Source: Candidatus Bipolaricaulota bacterium (lineage in GTDB: Bacteria; Bipolaricaulota; Bipolaricaulia; RBG-16-55-9). From it: a stretch of DNA of 38,215 nucleotides. The position numbers and the translations under genes are program-made. The stretch is from positions 1 to 38,215 of the forward strand of contig JAHEOA010000109.1 in assembly GCA_018609825.1 (NCBI GenBank). The letters are read 5' to 3'. The notes under the pieces are model-generated. The model saw nothing but the letters and a program-made list of their open reading frames with translations. It ran no database searches and was not told the DNA's origin. Shown one piece after another: positions 16,134 through 24,912 of this stretch (position 1 is the first letter of the stretch; each line of letters starts with the position of its first letter).

Positions 16134-16164
16134 ATTATAGGGGGGCCTGCGGCCGTCTGTGCAA
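16134..16164 (-). promoter_or_regulatory. Candidate promoter of the small exported protein gene
   Basis: On the minus strand a perfect TATAAT (16139-16134) is preceded by TTGCAC (16164-16159) at 19 bases, slightly long. The leader would be about 25 bases and includes the ribosome binding site. Confidence 0.5.
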
Positions 16165-16191
16165 CTGATAACGGTCCCGGTTGGCGAAGCG

Positions 16192-16932
16192 TTAGGCGAC
16201 TTCGGCGAGGGCCTCGTCGGGGACGTCGAAGTTGGCGTAGACCTCCTGGACGTCCTCCTGCTCGTCGAGCGCCTCGATGAACTTGAGGATCTTCTTGGCC
16301 TCCTCGCCCTCCAATGGGACCGTCGTCTTCGGGACCATCGTCACCTTGGCGTCCTCGATCTGGACGCTCTCGCTCTCGAGGCCCGACTTGACGTCGGAGA
16401 CCCGCTCCGGCGGACAGGTGATCTCGACCTCGTGATCGGACTCGTTCATGTCCTCGGCCCCGAGGTCGATCGCGGTCATGAGGATCTCATCGGGGTCTTG
16501 GGCCTCGTCCAGCTTGGCGGTGACCACCCCGCGGCGCTCGAAGATCCAGTCGACCGAGCCCTCCATGTCGCCGCCGTGGTCGTCGAAGATCTTCCGGATC
16601 GCCGAGACCGCTCGATTGCGGTTGTCGGTGATCACGCGCACCATGACGGCCACGCCGTAGGGACCGAAGCCCTCGTAGACGTACTCCTCGTAGGTGACGC
16701 CGGGAAGCTCGCCCGTGGCCCGCTTGATGGCCCGTTCGATGTTCTCCTTGGGCATGTTGGCCTGCTTGGCCCGCTCGATCACTTGGGCCAGTGTCGGGTT
16801 CTTCTGCGGGTCGGGCTCGTCGCGCGCGGCAATGGTGATATCCTTGGTGAGCTTGGAGAACAGCTTGCCGCGGGCGGCGTCCTCGCGCGCCTTCTTGTGC
16901 TTGATGTTGTCCCATTTTGAGTGGCCGGCCAT
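16192..16932 (-). CDS. yebC: YebC/PmpR family protein
   Basis: A 246-residue member of the YebC/PmpR/TACO1 family, starting with the signature M-A-G-H-S-K-W-D-N-I-K-H-K-K. The further signatures A-K-Q-A-N-M-P-K-E-N-I-E-R-A-I-K, E-G-F-G-P-Y-G-V-A and the run of acidic residues near the C-terminus are all present, and the length is normal. Members have been described as transcription regulators and as factors that relieve ribosome stalling at proline-rich stretches. The start is fixed by the signature. Its promoter lies face to face with that of mgtE. Confidence 0.96.
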   Translation of the reverse strand: MAGHSKWDNIKHKKAREDAARGKLFSKLTKDITIAARDEPDPQKNPTLAQVIERAKQANMPKENIERAIKRATGELPGVTYEEYVYEGFGPYGVAVMVRVITDNRNRAVSAIRKIFDDHGGDMEGSVDWIFERRGVVTAKLDEAQDPDEILMTAIDLGAEDMNESDHEVEITCPPERVSDVKSGLESESVQIEDAKVTMVPKTTVPLEGEEAKKILKFIEALDEQEDVQEVYANFDVPDEALAEVA

Positions 16933-16933
16933 G

Positions 16934-16961
16934 TTGATCGCCTCGCCCCATACTTTAAAAT
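16934..16961 (+). promoter_or_regulatory. Promoter of mgtE
   Basis: TTGATC (16934-16939) and TAAAAT (16956-16961) are 16 bases apart; the start near 16968 gives a leader of about 30 bases. Its -10 overlaps the -10 of the opposing yebC promoter by two bases. Confidence 0.6.
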
Positions 16962-16980
16962 GGGGCGTCCCACGAATCAA
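16952..16980 (-). promoter_or_regulatory. Promoter of yebC
   Basis: On the minus strand TTGATT (16980-16975) and TAAAGT (16957-16952) are 17 bases apart; the leader would be only about 13 bases. Both -10 boxes lie between 7-bp inverted arms GCCCCAT (16945-16951) and ATGGGGC (16960-16966). Confidence 0.6.
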
Positions 16981-16997
16981 GTTCCTTGGGAGAATTC

Positions 16998-18290
16998 ATG
17001 GCTCAGACCGACGAGCGCACGCCCCTCAGCGACACGGAAGTCGTTCGCATCGCGCAGGACCTGGAGGCCGCGGCGGACGCGCGCGAAGCCGTCCGGATGC
17101 TGGCGCAACTGGCGCCCGAGGACGCCGGCGAAGTCCTGCGCCACATGGACGACGAGCTCTCCACGGAGCTGTTGGCTGCGCTGCGCCAACGCCGCGCGGC
17201 CCAGATCTTGGGCGAGATGGTGCCCGACTCGGCCGTCGACCTCATCGAGGACCTGAGCGAGCAGCAGCAGGACGAGCTCTTCGAGCGCATGACGTCGGCC
17301 GATGCGGACGTGCTGCGTCAGCTGATCGCCTACGAGCCCGACACCGCCGGCGGGCTGATGTCGCCCGAGGTCGCCGCGCTGCCGGCCCACTTGACCGTGC
17401 AGGAGGCGATCTCGACCCTGCGGCGCAAGGTCGACGAGGCCGAGACGATCTACTACGCCTACGTCGTCGACGAGCGCCATCGGCTCCTGGGCGTGCTGAC
17501 GATGCGCGATCTGATCATGAACGATCCGGACACCTCCATTGACGACATCATGATCGACGACGTCCTCACCGTGCCGCCGGAGATGGACGCCGAGGAGGTG
17601 GCGCGGCTGTTCGATCGCTACAACTTCCTGGCGCTGCCCGTGCTGGGCGACGATCAACGCCTGCTGGGGATCGTCACCGTCGACGACGTCATCGACTCCA
17701 TCCGCGAGGAGGAGACCGAGGACATGCACCGCATGGTCGGTATCGCCCCCGAGGACCGCGTCTCCGCGCCGTGGCAAGAGTCGCTCCGACGTCGTCAGCC
17801 CTGGTTGCTCATCAACCTGGTCACGGCGTTCGCGGCGGCGGTCGTGGTTCAGGTGTTTGAGGGGACGATCGCCCAGATCACCGCGCTGGCCGTGCTCATG
17901 CCCGTCATCGCTGGGCAAGGCGGAAATGCCGGCTCGCAGACCGTGACGGTCGTGGTGCGCGCCATTGCGCTGGGCGAGATCTCCACGGGGCAGGGCCGCA
18001 GCGTGCTGGTCAAGGAGCTGACGCTCGGCGTCCTGAACGGCCTGATCATTGGCGTCCTGGTGGCGGCCGTGGCGTCGGTCTGGCAGGGCGATGCGACGCT
18101 GGGGCTGGTTGTGGCGGCCTCGATGCTCCTAACGCTCGTGACGGCCGGGGCCGCCGGCGCGGTCATCCCCTTGGGGCTGCGGGCGATGGGGGCCGACCCC
18201 GCCTTGGCCTCCACGGTCGTCTTGACGACCGTCACCGACATCTTCGGCTTCGTCTATCTCCTCGGATTGGGGACGCTGGTGTTGCTCTAA
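16998..18290 (+). CDS. mgtE: Magnesium transporter MgtE
   Basis: A 430-residue inner membrane magnesium channel. The N domain (about 10-125) is a helical superhelix with E-D-A-G-E-V-L and Q-Q-D-E-L-F-E-R-M repeats. Two CBS domains follow (about 130-255), and a five-span membrane domain (about 275-430) holds the selectivity signature P-V-I-A-G-Q-G-G-N-A-G-S-Q. In the family the cytosolic domains close the pore when internal magnesium is high, so regulation is mainly at the protein level. The ATG at 16998 has GGGAGA about 6 bases upstream; a TTG 12 bases earlier is less likely. No magnesium riboswitch fits in the short leader. Confidence 0.96.
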   Translation: MAQTDERTPLSDTEVVRIAQDLEAAADAREAVRMLAQLAPEDAGEVLRHMDDELSTELLAALRQRRAAQILGEMVPDSAVDLIEDLSEQQQDELFERMTSADADVLRQLIAYEPDTAGGLMSPEVAALPAHLTVQEAISTLRRKVDEAETIYYAYVVDERHRLLGVLTMRDLIMNDPDTSIDDIMIDDVLTVPPEMDAEEVARLFDRYNFLALPVLGDDQRLLGIVTVDDVIDSIREEETEDMHRMVGIAPEDRVSAPWQESLRRRQPWLLINLVTAFAAAVVVQVFEGTIAQITALAVLMPVIAGQGGNAGSQTVTVVVRAIALGEISTGQGRSVLVKELTLGVLNGLIIGVLVAAVASVWQGDATLGLVVAASMLLTLVTAGAAGAVIPLGLRAMGADPALASTVVLTTVTDIFGFVYLLGLGTLVLL

Positions 18291-18320
18291 GCGCCGTTCG
18301 CTCAACTTCTCCGAACCGTC

Positions 18321-18326
18321 TATAAT
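18321..18326 (+). promoter_or_regulatory. -10 box of dcd
   Basis: A perfect TATAAT lies between the arms CTCCGA (18310-18315) and TCGGAG (18326 onward). The -35 region (TTCGCT near 18297-18302, 18 bases away) is poor. The leader to the GTG start would be about 42 bases. Confidence 0.5.
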
Positions 18327-18374
18327 CGGAGCCACCGCCTGTTGAGACGCCAGGGATGCAAGGGGGATTGGAAC

Positions 18375-18956
18375 GTGCCGAAGAACGATCGCTGGATTCG
18401 CGAGATGTGCGAGACAGAGCAGATGATCGAGCCGTTCGTCGACGGCCAAGTCAGCAAGGGGGTGATCTCCTACGGGTTGTCGAGCTACGGCTACGACATG
18501 CGGATCGGCGACGAGTTTAAGATCTTCAACAGCGTCAACACGAGTCTGATTGCCGAAGGGCGTCAGATCGTCGTCGACCCGAAGGCGTTCGACCCCAACT
18601 CGTTCGTGGATCACAAGGGCGAGGTCTGCATCATTCCGCCCAACTCGTTCGCGCTGGGGCACTCCGTGGAGTATTTTCGTATTCCGCGCGAGGTTCTGGC
18701 GATCTGCCTCGGCAAGTCGACGTACGCTCGCGCCGGCATCGTCGTCAACATCACGCCGGCCGAGCCCGAATGGGAGGGCCAGCTCGTCATCGAGATCTCC
18801 AACACGTCGCCGCTGCCGGCCAAGATCTACGCCGACGAGGGGATCGCGCAGATGATCTTCTTCACAGCCGACGAGGTCTGCGAAATCTCCTACACGGATC
18901 GGGCGGGGAAGTACCAGAGCCAGCGCGGCATCGTCACCTCCCAGGTTTCCGAATAG
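18375..18956 (+). CDS. dcd: dCTP deaminase
   Basis: A 193-residue cytosolic enzyme, exactly the E. coli length, that deaminates dCTP to dUTP as a source of dTMP. It shows the trimeric dUTPase fold with Y-G-Y-D-M-R-I, the phosphate-binding motif G-K-S-T-Y-A-R-A-G and the late segment G-K-Y-Q-S-Q-R-G-I. The catalytic glutamate is in the strand [13 protein letters not shown] place the start at a GTG with an AGGGGG site upstream, giving M-P-K-N-D-R-W-I-R. An in-frame TTG 33 bases earlier would add eleven residues with no homology. Confidence 0.93.
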   Translation: MPKNDRWIREMCETEQMIEPFVDGQVSKGVISYGLSSYGYDMRIGDEFKIFNSVNTSLIAEGRQIVVDPKAFDPNSFVDHKGEVCIIPPNSFALGHSVEYFRIPREVLAICLGKSTYARAGIVVNITPAEPEWEGQLVIEISNTSPLPAKIYADEGIAQMIFFTADEVCEISYTDRAGKYQSQRGIVTSQVSE

Positions 18957-19029
18957 CCGTCAGATCCAGCCGATCGTGGGGCCCACGCCGGGATGACACT
19001 CGCGCCCGGCGCCGCCGTCGAAAGGCCTG

Positions 19030-19058
19030 TTGGCGTGCCTTTCGCCCATGAGTATAAT
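19030..19058 (+). promoter_or_regulatory. Promoter of the yajC-secD-secF operon
   Basis: TTGGCG (19030-19035) and a perfect TATAAT (19053-19058) are 17 bases apart. The -10 is enclosed by the 7-bp arms CGCCCAT (19043-19049) and ATGGGCG (19057-19063), and the stretch to the start is GC-rich (GGGCG). Confidence 0.75.
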
Positions 19059-19090
19059 GGGCGGACGTCCCGCAAGGGGGAACGCTTTTC

Positions 19091-19393
19091 ATGGACAGTC
19101 AGCTCGTCACGACGCTCGTCTTTCTGCTGGTGATGTTCGGGGTCTTCTATCTGTTTCTCATTCGCCCCGAGCGGCGCCGCCGCCAGCAGCACCGCGACCT
19201 GGTGGACAGCCTGAAACGGGGCGACAAGGTCGTCACCATCGGCGGCATCTGTGGGGTTATCAAGAAAGTGGACAAGGAACGCATCTGGTTGGAGGTGGCC
19301 GACGGCATGACGTTGAAGCTGGTCAAGGACAGCATCGCCGAGCGCGATGCCGCGGACGAGTCGAAGCCGGAGGCGAAGGAGCCCGGGGCATGA
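19091..19393 (+). CDS. yajC: Preprotein translocase subunit YajC
   Basis: A 100-residue inner membrane protein with one N-terminal span (about 5-23, ending F-L-I-R-P-E) and a cytosolic domain with the family signature K-R-G-D-K-V-V-T-I-G-G-I-C-G-V-I. YajC associates with SecDF in the holotranslocon. AAGGGGGA lies 9-10 bases before the ATG. The stop overlaps the secD start in an ATGA junction, so the two are translationally coupled. The acidic and lysine-rich tail (about 85-100) is typical. Confidence 0.93.
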   Translation: MDSQLVTTLVFLLVMFGVFYLFLIRPERRRRQQHRDLVDSLKRGDKVVTIGGICGVIKKVDKERIWLEVADGMTLKLVKDSIAERDAADESKPEAKEPGA

Positions 19394-20760
19394 ACTGGGA
19401 CACCGCCCGCTGGATCCGAGCCGCCGTGATCGTCGTGGTGCTCGTGGGCTCGCTCGTGACGATCCAGCTCAAGGAGCCGATTTTGGGGCTCGACCTCCGC
19501 GGCGGGGTCATGATGCTGCTCGAAGCCGAGACCGAGCAGCTCGGCCAGACCGATCTGACCCAGGCCGAGGCGATGGACCGCATTGTGGACACGATCCGCT
19601 TCCGCGTCAATCAGACCGGGCTGGCGGAGACGACGGTCACGCAGGCGGGGAACCGACGGGTCTGGGTGGAGATCCCCTGTCCGGCCACGGGCTCGTGCGA
19701 GCAGCCGCGGCAGCTGCGCAACCTCATTGAACGGCGCGGCTTCCTCGTCTTCAAGAAAGTGATCAACACGGCCTCGTCCCGCGACCAACTCTCGCCGACG
19801 CCGAGCCAGCAGATCGTCACCGGGACGGGATCAGCGACCGGCCAAGGGCAGTTCTATCTGGTGCCCCAAGAGCCGCTGATGACGGGCGCGGAGATCGCCT
19901 CCGCCGCCGCGCAAGCGACCCAGCCCGGCAGCGGCGCGGGCAGCCCCTACGTCGTCCAACTGACGTTCACCGACGACGGCGCGCAGGAGTTCGCCCAGTA
20001 TCTCACCGACGGCACGCTGCAGGTCGACGACCGCTTGGCCATTATTCTGGACAGCGTCGTGCAGAGCGCGCCGAGCATTACGCAGGGGATCATCGACTCG
20101 GCGCAGACGGGCTGGCGCAACATCAAAAGCGGCAGCCAGATCACGGGCATGGCCGATCTCCAAGAGGCCCGCAACCTGTCGATTGTGCTCCGCTCGGGCA
20201 ACCTGCCCATTCCCGTCCGCGTGATCCAGGAGAACACGATCGGGCCGAACATCGGCCAGGACTCCATCGACAGCGGCATATTCGCCACGATCCTGGCCGG
20301 CGTGCTCGTCTTGCTGTTCATGGTCGTCTACTATCGCCTCGCCGGCGTGATCGCCGACTTGACGATCGCGCTCAACGTGCTGGTCTTGGTCGCGGCGATG
20401 ATGCTGTTGGACGCCACGTGGACGCTGCCCGGCATCGCGGGGCTGATCCTGACCATCGGCATCGGCGTGGACAACAACGTGCTCATCTTCGAGCGCGTCC
20501 GCGAGGAGCTGCGCTCGGGCAAGACCGTCCGGGCGTCGATCGACTACGGCTACGATCGGGCGATCTGGACCATCGTCGACTCCAACGTCACGGCGCTGGT
20601 CACCGCCCTCATCCTGTTCACGTTCGGCACGGGGCCGATCCAGGGCTTCGCCACGACGCTCAGCATCGGCCTGGTCGTCAACCTGTTTACCGCGCTCGCG
20701 GGCACCCGCTTGGCCTTTGACATCATCAAGGACAGCGAGCCAAGGAGGCTCAGCATATGA
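19390..20760 (+). CDS. secD: Protein translocase subunit SecD
   Basis: A 456-residue inner membrane protein that uses the proton gradient to assist protein export. It has an N-terminal span (about 8-25), the signature G-L-D-L-R-G-G-V near residue 35, a large periplasmic P1 domain and five further spans at the C-terminal end that form the RND-like core. P-G-I-A-G-L-I-L-T-I-G-I-G-V-D-N-N-V-L-I-F-E-R is the TM4 motif with the conserved aspartate. It is shorter than the E. coli protein (615), as in many bacteria. The secF start overlaps its stop as ATGA, with AAGGAGG inside the end of secD. Confidence 0.95.
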   Translation: MNWDTARWIRAAVIVVVLVGSLVTIQLKEPILGLDLRGGVMMLLEAETEQLGQTDLTQAEAMDRIVDTIRFRVNQTGLAETTVTQAGNRRVWVEIPCPATGSCEQPRQLRNLIERRGFLVFKKVINTASSRDQLSPTPSQQIVTGTGSATGQGQFYLVPQEPLMTGAEIASAAAQATQPGSGAGSPYVVQLTFTDDGAQEFAQYLTDGTLQVDDRLAIILDSVVQSAPSITQGIIDSAQTGWRNIKSGSQITGMADLQEARNLSIVLRSGNLPIPVRVIQENTIGPNIGQDSIDSGIFATILAGVLVLLFMVVYYRLAGVIADLTIALNVLVLVAAMMLLDATWTLPGIAGLILTIGIGVDNNVLIFERVREELRSGKTVRASIDYGYDRAIWTIVDSNVTALVTALILFTFGTGPIQGFATTLSIGLVVNLFTALAGTRLAFDIIKDSEPRRLSI

Positions 20761-21800
20761 GCGATTCCACCTCGAGCGGACCGCAGGGGCCGCGCATGTT
20801 CCAAATCCTCGGCAACACCAACATCGACTTCCTGAGCCGACGCCGGATCGCGCTGGTGGTCTCGATCGTCCTGGTGGCGTTGGGCCTGATCGCCACGTTC
20901 CAGATCTTCGTCACGGGCAACGCCAACCTCGGCATCGAGTTCACCGGCGGCACGTCGGTGACGCTCGACTTCCAGGAGGACGTCTCCATCCAACAAGCCC
21001 GGCAGGCGCTGGCGAACGCGGGGTTCCCCAACGCCCAAGTGACCCACGCCGAGGGCGAGGGCGGCTATCGCCTCATCGTCCAACTGAAGCAGGAGGCCGT
21101 CAGCGACCTGGAGGTCGGCGAGGCGGCGGACGAGGTCATGGGCATTGTGGCCGATGCCTTTCCGGACAACGCCATCACCGACAGCAGCAACACGTCCATC
21201 GGGCCCGCCATCGGGTCCGAGCTGCGCCAGAAGGCGATCTGGGCCATCATCTACGCCATTCTGGGGATCATCATCTACGTCGGCTTCCGCTTCGATCCCA
21301 AGTTCGGCGTGGCGGCCACGGTCGCCATGTTCCACGACGTGCTGGCCGTGATCGGGGTCATGTGGCTCAAGAACTTCATCGTGCCCACGGAGTTCACGCT
21401 GCTGATCATGACCGCCGTGCTGACCCTGGCCGGTTACTCGCTGACCGACACGGTGGTGGTCTTCGACCGCATTCGGGAGAACCTGCGCAAGGAGCGGCGC
21501 TCCGGATTGGTCTATCTGGTCAACCACTCCATCAACCAGGTGCTCAGCCGCACGGTCGTCACCTCGACGACGACGCTGCTCGTGGTGTTGTCGATCCTGT
21601 TCTTCGGCGGGTCGGTCCTGTACAACTTCGCCTTGGCCCTCACGGTCGGGATCCTGATCGGGACGTACTCCTCGATCTTCGTGGCCAGCCCGCTGTTGGT
21701 GCTGTGGGCCAGCCGAGGCGGCGGGACGCTGATCGGGCGCTCGGTCACCGCCACCGGTTCCGGCTCAGAGCCAGCCGAACAGCAGGCGCCGAGCTCGTAA
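20757..21800 (+). CDS. secF: Protein translocase subunit SecF
   Basis: A 347-residue partner of SecD with six membrane spans. Visible family features are the early G-I-E-F-T-G-G-T-S-V, the TM4-5 region D-T-V-V-V-F-D-R-I-R-E-N and N-Q-V-L-S-R-T-V-V-T-S. It begins with a short polar tail of about 30 residues before the first span. AAGGAGG lies 8 bases before the ATG. It is the last gene of the yajC-secD-secF operon and converges on holA, with only 33 bases between the stops and no evident terminator. Confidence 0.95.
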   Translation: MSDSTSSGPQGPRMFQILGNTNIDFLSRRRIALVVSIVLVALGLIATFQIFVTGNANLGIEFTGGTSVTLDFQEDVSIQQARQALANAGFPNAQVTHAEGEGGYRLIVQLKQEAVSDLEVGEAADEVMGIVADAFPDNAITDSSNTSIGPAIGSELRQKAIWAIIYAILGIIIYVGFRFDPKFGVAATVAMFHDVLAVIGVMWLKNFIVPTEFTLLIMTAVLTLAGYSLTDTVVVFDRIRENLRKERRSGLVYLVNHSINQVLSRTVVTSTTTLLVVLSILFFGGSVLYNFALALTVGILIGTYSSIFVASPLLVLWASRGGGTLIGRSVTATGSGSEPAEQQAPSS

Positions 21801-21833
21801 GCCGCCGAGCGTCAGAAGAGATCGCTGGCCGAG

Positions 21834-22820
21834 CTAGGTGACCGAGGGAACGCGACCCTCTCGGGCGATCGATCCGTCAAGCCAGTCGATCAGCAAGGCC
21901 CAGAGCGACTCCTCGGGGTCTCGGGCGCCCTGCTTGATCCCGACGTCCTCGGCGTGCATCCGTCTCAACATGGCGATCAGTTCGGCCTCGCTCAGTGACG
22001 CCGTCTGCTTGCGACGCTTGCCCACGAGCCACTTGAACGTGCCCGTCCGGCGCGCGATCTCGTCGTTGTGGATCCCCGCTTCGGCCAGCGACTGGACCTG
22101 GATCAGCGCGCGGAACTGGCCCGCCAGCAGGTAGAAGATCTTGCCCGCGTCCTCGCCGCCCGCGAGCAGCTCGCGCAGGCGATGGGGCGCGTCGTCTTGG
22201 CGCTCGATCCAGGCGTCGAGCGCGGCAAAGACGTCGCCGCCGCGGTCGTGGAAGAGCACGCCGCGCAGATCGTCGATCTCCAGCGTGTCCTTCGAAGTTC
22301 CGCGAGCGTAGATGGCCAGTTTGGCGATCTCCTGGGCCATGCGCGAGAGGTCGCTGGCCACGCTCTCCAAGAGATAGCGGAACGCGGCCCGCGACAGCGA
22401 CAGGCCGGACTCGTCGAGCAGGCCCTTGACGGCCTGGGGGAGATCGCGGCGGTTGGGGGCGGGATGGTCGTGGATCTGGCCGTGGTCCCGGATCGTCTTG
22501 AAAAACGACGTGCGCTTGTCGATCTTCTCGGCTTCGATGAGCAGCATGCGGGACTCGGGCAGGCCGCGCTCGATCGCGCGGGCCAACCCGTCCGCCGCCT
22601 CGGCGGAGAGCTTCTCGGCGCGGGTGACGTGGACGAGGATGGCGTCGTCGAACAGCGCCTGGGCCTCCAGGGCCTCAAGACAGCGCGACAGCGAGAACGC
22701 CTCGCCGTCGAAGCGGGTCTCGCTCCAGCGGCGTGAGCCCTCCTCGTGGAGTCGTGCCTTTCGACGGCGGATGGCTTGCCCGCGGCGCCAAGCGTCGCCC
22801 GTGTAGAGTTCGACGGTCAT
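21834..22820 (-). CDS. holA: DNA polymerase III delta subunit
   Basis: A 328-residue clamp-loader subunit, the wrench that opens the beta ring. The domain order matches HolA: an AAA-like domain without Walker A (about 1-140, with Y-T-G-D-A-W at the start and the segment F-D-D-A-I-L-V-H-V), a lid (about 145-205, with A-F-R-Y-L-L-E-S-V-A-S-D-L-S-R-M) and a helical collar (about 215-328, with K-I-F-Y-L-L-A-G-Q-F-R-A-L-I). The first ATG of the frame is 45 codons upstream, but the family begins near M-T-V-E-L-Y, so 22820 is preferred. No Shine-Dalgarno sequence is present; the leader is only about 6 bases. Confidence 0.88.
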   Translation of the reverse strand: MTVELYTGDAWRRGQAIRRRKARLHEEGSRRWSETRFDGEAFSLSRCLEALEAQALFDDAILVHVTRAEKLSAEAADGLARAIERGLPESRMLLIEAEKIDKRTSFFKTIRDHGQIHDHPAPNRRDLPQAVKGLLDESGLSLSRAAFRYLLESVASDLSRMAQEIAKLAIYARGTSKDTLEIDDLRGVLFHDRGGDVFAALDAWIERQDDAPHRLRELLAGGEDAGKIFYLLAGQFRALIQVQSLAEAGIHNDEIARRTGTFKWLVGKRRKQTASLSEAELIAMLRRMHAEDVGIKQGARDPEESLWALLIDWLDGSIAREGRVPSVT

Positions 22821-22833
22821 CGCATGGGCGGCC

Positions 22834-22862
22834 AGTCTAGCCGTTCGGCTGGCATGCGGCAA
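22834..22862 (-). promoter_or_regulatory. Promoter of holA
   Basis: On the minus strand TTGCCG (22862-22857) and TAGACT (22839-22834) are 17 bases apart. The -10 lies between arms GCCAG (22831-22835) and CTGGC (22849-22853). The start would be within about 7 bases of the ATG. Confidence 0.6.
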
Positions 22863-22963
22863 GACCAAGCGGTAAAATCGACGAAGGGCCGGGTTGTTCG
22901 CACCTCGCCATCCCCTCTCACCACCGGACGGAGGTGACCCGGCCCCCTTTGCCATCGCTCCCG

Positions 22964-23314
22964 CTAGTCATCCGAGGGCGAGCCCTTGAACAGCCCATGG
23001 AGGAAATAGACCAGCCCCATGCCGATCGCCGTGCCGAGGACGATCCCTTCACCCGCTCGGTCCGTGAAGCGCTGCTGCGTGTAGCCGCAGTGCGGGCAGC
23101 GCAGATACTCGTGGGCGCGCTTCTCGGTTACGAACGGGTCCAGGCCCGACTTGCAGATGGGGCACGTCTGCGGGTCGCGAACGTCGCCCGGCACCTGGGT
23201 CACGCCCTTCTTGATCAGCGCGAGCTCCGCTTCCTTGGCGTTCTCGTAGACCCAGAGCGGCACTTTGATCGTCTTGTAGGCCTCGACGTCCTTCAAGGCG
23301 AGGTCGGTGCGCAT
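22964..23314 (-). CDS. Zinc-ribbon protein with a C-terminal membrane anchor
   Basis: A 116-residue protein of unknown function. Two cysteine pairs, C-P-I-C-K-S-G (about 51-54) and C-P-H-C-G-Y (about 73-76), form a zinc ribbon. A single membrane span follows (about 91-108, G-I-V-L-G-T-A-I-G-M-G-L-V-Y-F-L), with a short charged tail, so the ribbon probably faces the cytosol. The gene lies 110 bases downstream of pafA and has its own promoter. A link with the proteasome genes is possible by position only. Confidence 0.78.
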   Translation of the reverse strand: MRTDLALKDVEAYKTIKVPLWVYENAKEAELALIKKGVTQVPGDVRDPQTCPICKSGLDPFVTEKRAHEYLRCPHCGYTQQRFTDRAGEGIVLGTAIGMGLVYFLHGLFKGSPSDD

Positions 23315-23362
23315 AACATCAGGGCCCCCTCATAACCGTGGTGGAAAATCCCACTCAGCAGC

Positions 23363-23391
23363 ATATTAAGTAAATAGCACTCAGTGGTCAA
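23363..23391 (-). promoter_or_regulatory. Promoter of the zinc-ribbon protein gene
   Basis: On the minus strand TTGACC (23391-23386) and TAATAT (23368-23363) are 17 bases apart. CACTCAG occurs twice nearby (23352 and 23379 onward), flanking the AT-rich -10 region. Confidence 0.6.
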
Positions 23392-23424
23392 GCCGGCACC
23401 CGGGAGATCCCGGCGGAGGCGGGC

Positions 23425-24903
23425 TTACGTCAGGCGACTCAGAAAGCGCTGGACCTCGTCGGCGTAGTCGTCGAAGGGGTCCTCAAAGACGAGCGCCCGC
23501 TTGGCGCCGACGGTGACGCCGTCCCACTCGATCAGATAATCCTGGACGCTGGCCGATCGCAGGGCCTTGACCAGTTGAGCGCGGGCATAGGCGCGGGTGT
23601 TCGGCGGTCCGCCCTCCAGCGCGGCCTCAACGGTCGCGTCGTCGATCCGGCGCTGCACGTCGCCGGATTGCTCCAGTGCGGGGAACAGGCCGCTGTCGGG
23701 GTCGGCGTTGTGGTACTCGAGGTCGAGGCTCTGCAGCGCGTCGTCGTCCCAGTCGAGCCCTTCGGAGGCGCGATACATCTGGAGCAGTTGGTACTTGGCC
23801 ACCCAGTCCAGCTCACGGCTCAGCTGGAGCGGGTCGTCTTCCAGCGCCTCCAGCACCCGTTCCCAGGCCTCGAGGATCTGATCGGTCTCGTCGTCGCGAC
23901 CGCGAAAGGCTTGCGCGCATTCGAGATAGCGTCGCTGGATGTCGATCGCGCTCATCGTCCGCCCGTCCTCCAGCTCCACGACCCACTTCCATTCGGGATC
24001 GTGCGAGATGCGCTGGATGGCGGAACGGCGACCGCGGACGGGCCGATCCAGGTTGAGGTCGCGCGGGGCGATGCCGGCCTCAATGGCGTCCAGCACCAGC
24101 GCGGTCGCGCCGATCTTGAGGAACATCGCCGTGTCACAGAGATTGGACTCCCCGAACAGAATGTGGAGCCGCGGCCAGTTGGAGGCGTCCTGGAAGCTGT
24201 CCCATTTGGGGTTGATGAGCGCACGGCTGAATCGCACGCGCCCGGAGGCCACATAGAGGATGTGGTCGGCGCGCTGCGACAACTGAAAGTCGACGTCGTC
24301 CAGGGCCTCGACGCCGTAGATCTGATCCAGGAACGCGTAATCGGCCCGGTGGCCGCGGATGTCGCGGATCATGTCGGATGGGTTGTCCGTAAGCAAATGG
24401 CCGCCCACGCGCCCCGCGCCGGCGTAGATCTGGCGCGTGACCAGGAAGGGAATTAGCGGCCCCAGGTCGCGGCCGTAGGGGTGCGTCTGCGGATCGAGCG
24501 AGTAGTTCTCGTGACACCCGAACGTATGCCCGCCGTAGTGGTCGACGTTGTTGTTGTGGAAGCTGACGCGCTCGCGCCAGTCCAGCTCGTCGACGAGCTT
24601 TACCAAGAGCCGCTGGCCGGCCTTGTTGAACGCGATCAGGTCGTCGATGGCGCTGCACTCGGGCGAGGCGTATTCCAGATGACTCCCGACGACGTCGACG
24701 TACAAGCGCCCGCCGTTGATGAGGAACCCGCCCGCTTCGGCGGGCTCGAAGAACGCGTCACGGGCGTGGCGGTCGATCAGTCCCCAGCGCCCGTTCTGGA
24801 ACGCTTGGTCCTTGACGATCTCGACGACCTCGTCCGGGTCGCCCAGCGAGGGGTCGCGGACCAGGCAGCCGAACTCGGTCTCGATGCCGCAGATACGCTC
24901 CAT
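23425..24903 (-). CDS. pafA: Pup/UBact ligase PafA
   Basis: A 492-residue member of the PafA/Dop carboxylate-amine ligase family. It would use ATP to link the C-terminal glutamate of the small modifier to lysines of target proteins. The N-terminal G-I-E-T-E-F-G gives the metal glutamates, the catalytic aspartate is D70 in G-R-L-Y-V-D, and F-H-N-N-N-V-D, Y-G-G-H-T-F-G-C-H-E-N-Y-S, Q-I-Y-A-G-A-G-R-V-G and F-G-E-S-N-L-C-D-T are family motifs. The segment before D70 is short and lacks the loop that marks Dop, which fixes it as the ligase; the paralogue at 30541 has the loop. It starts 9 bases after the prcA stop with a GGAGG site, so it forms an operon with prcA. Confidence 0.92.
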   Translation of the reverse strand: MERICGIETEFGCLVRDPSLGDPDEVVEIVKDQAFQNGRWGLIDRHARDAFFEPAEAGGFLINGGRLYVDVVGSHLEYASPECSAIDDLIAFNKAGQRLLVKLVDELDWRERVSFHNNNVDHYGGHTFGCHENYSLDPQTHPYGRDLGPLIPFLVTRQIYAGAGRVGGHLLTDNPSDMIRDIRGHRADYAFLDQIYGVEALDDVDFQLSQRADHILYVASGRVRFSRALINPKWDSFQDASNWPRLHILFGESNLCDTAMFLKIGATALVLDAIEAGIAPRDLNLDRPVRGRRSAIQRISHDPEWKWVVELEDGRTMSAIDIQRRYLECAQAFRGRDDETDQILEAWERVLEALEDDPLQLSRELDWVAKYQLLQMYRASEGLDWDDDALQSLDLEYHNADPDSGLFPALEQSGDVQRRIDDATVEAALEGGPPNTRAYARAQLVKALRSASVQDYLIEWDGVTVGAKRALVFEDPFDDYADEVQRFLSRLT

Positions 24904-24912
24904 GGGGTCCTC

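Noticed and set aside
22928..22942. A + strand sequence identical over 15 bases to the region before the mpa start (ribosome-binding-site-like)
   Set aside because: No start codon follows at a usable distance; the match is probably chance for a G-rich ribosome-binding-type sequence.
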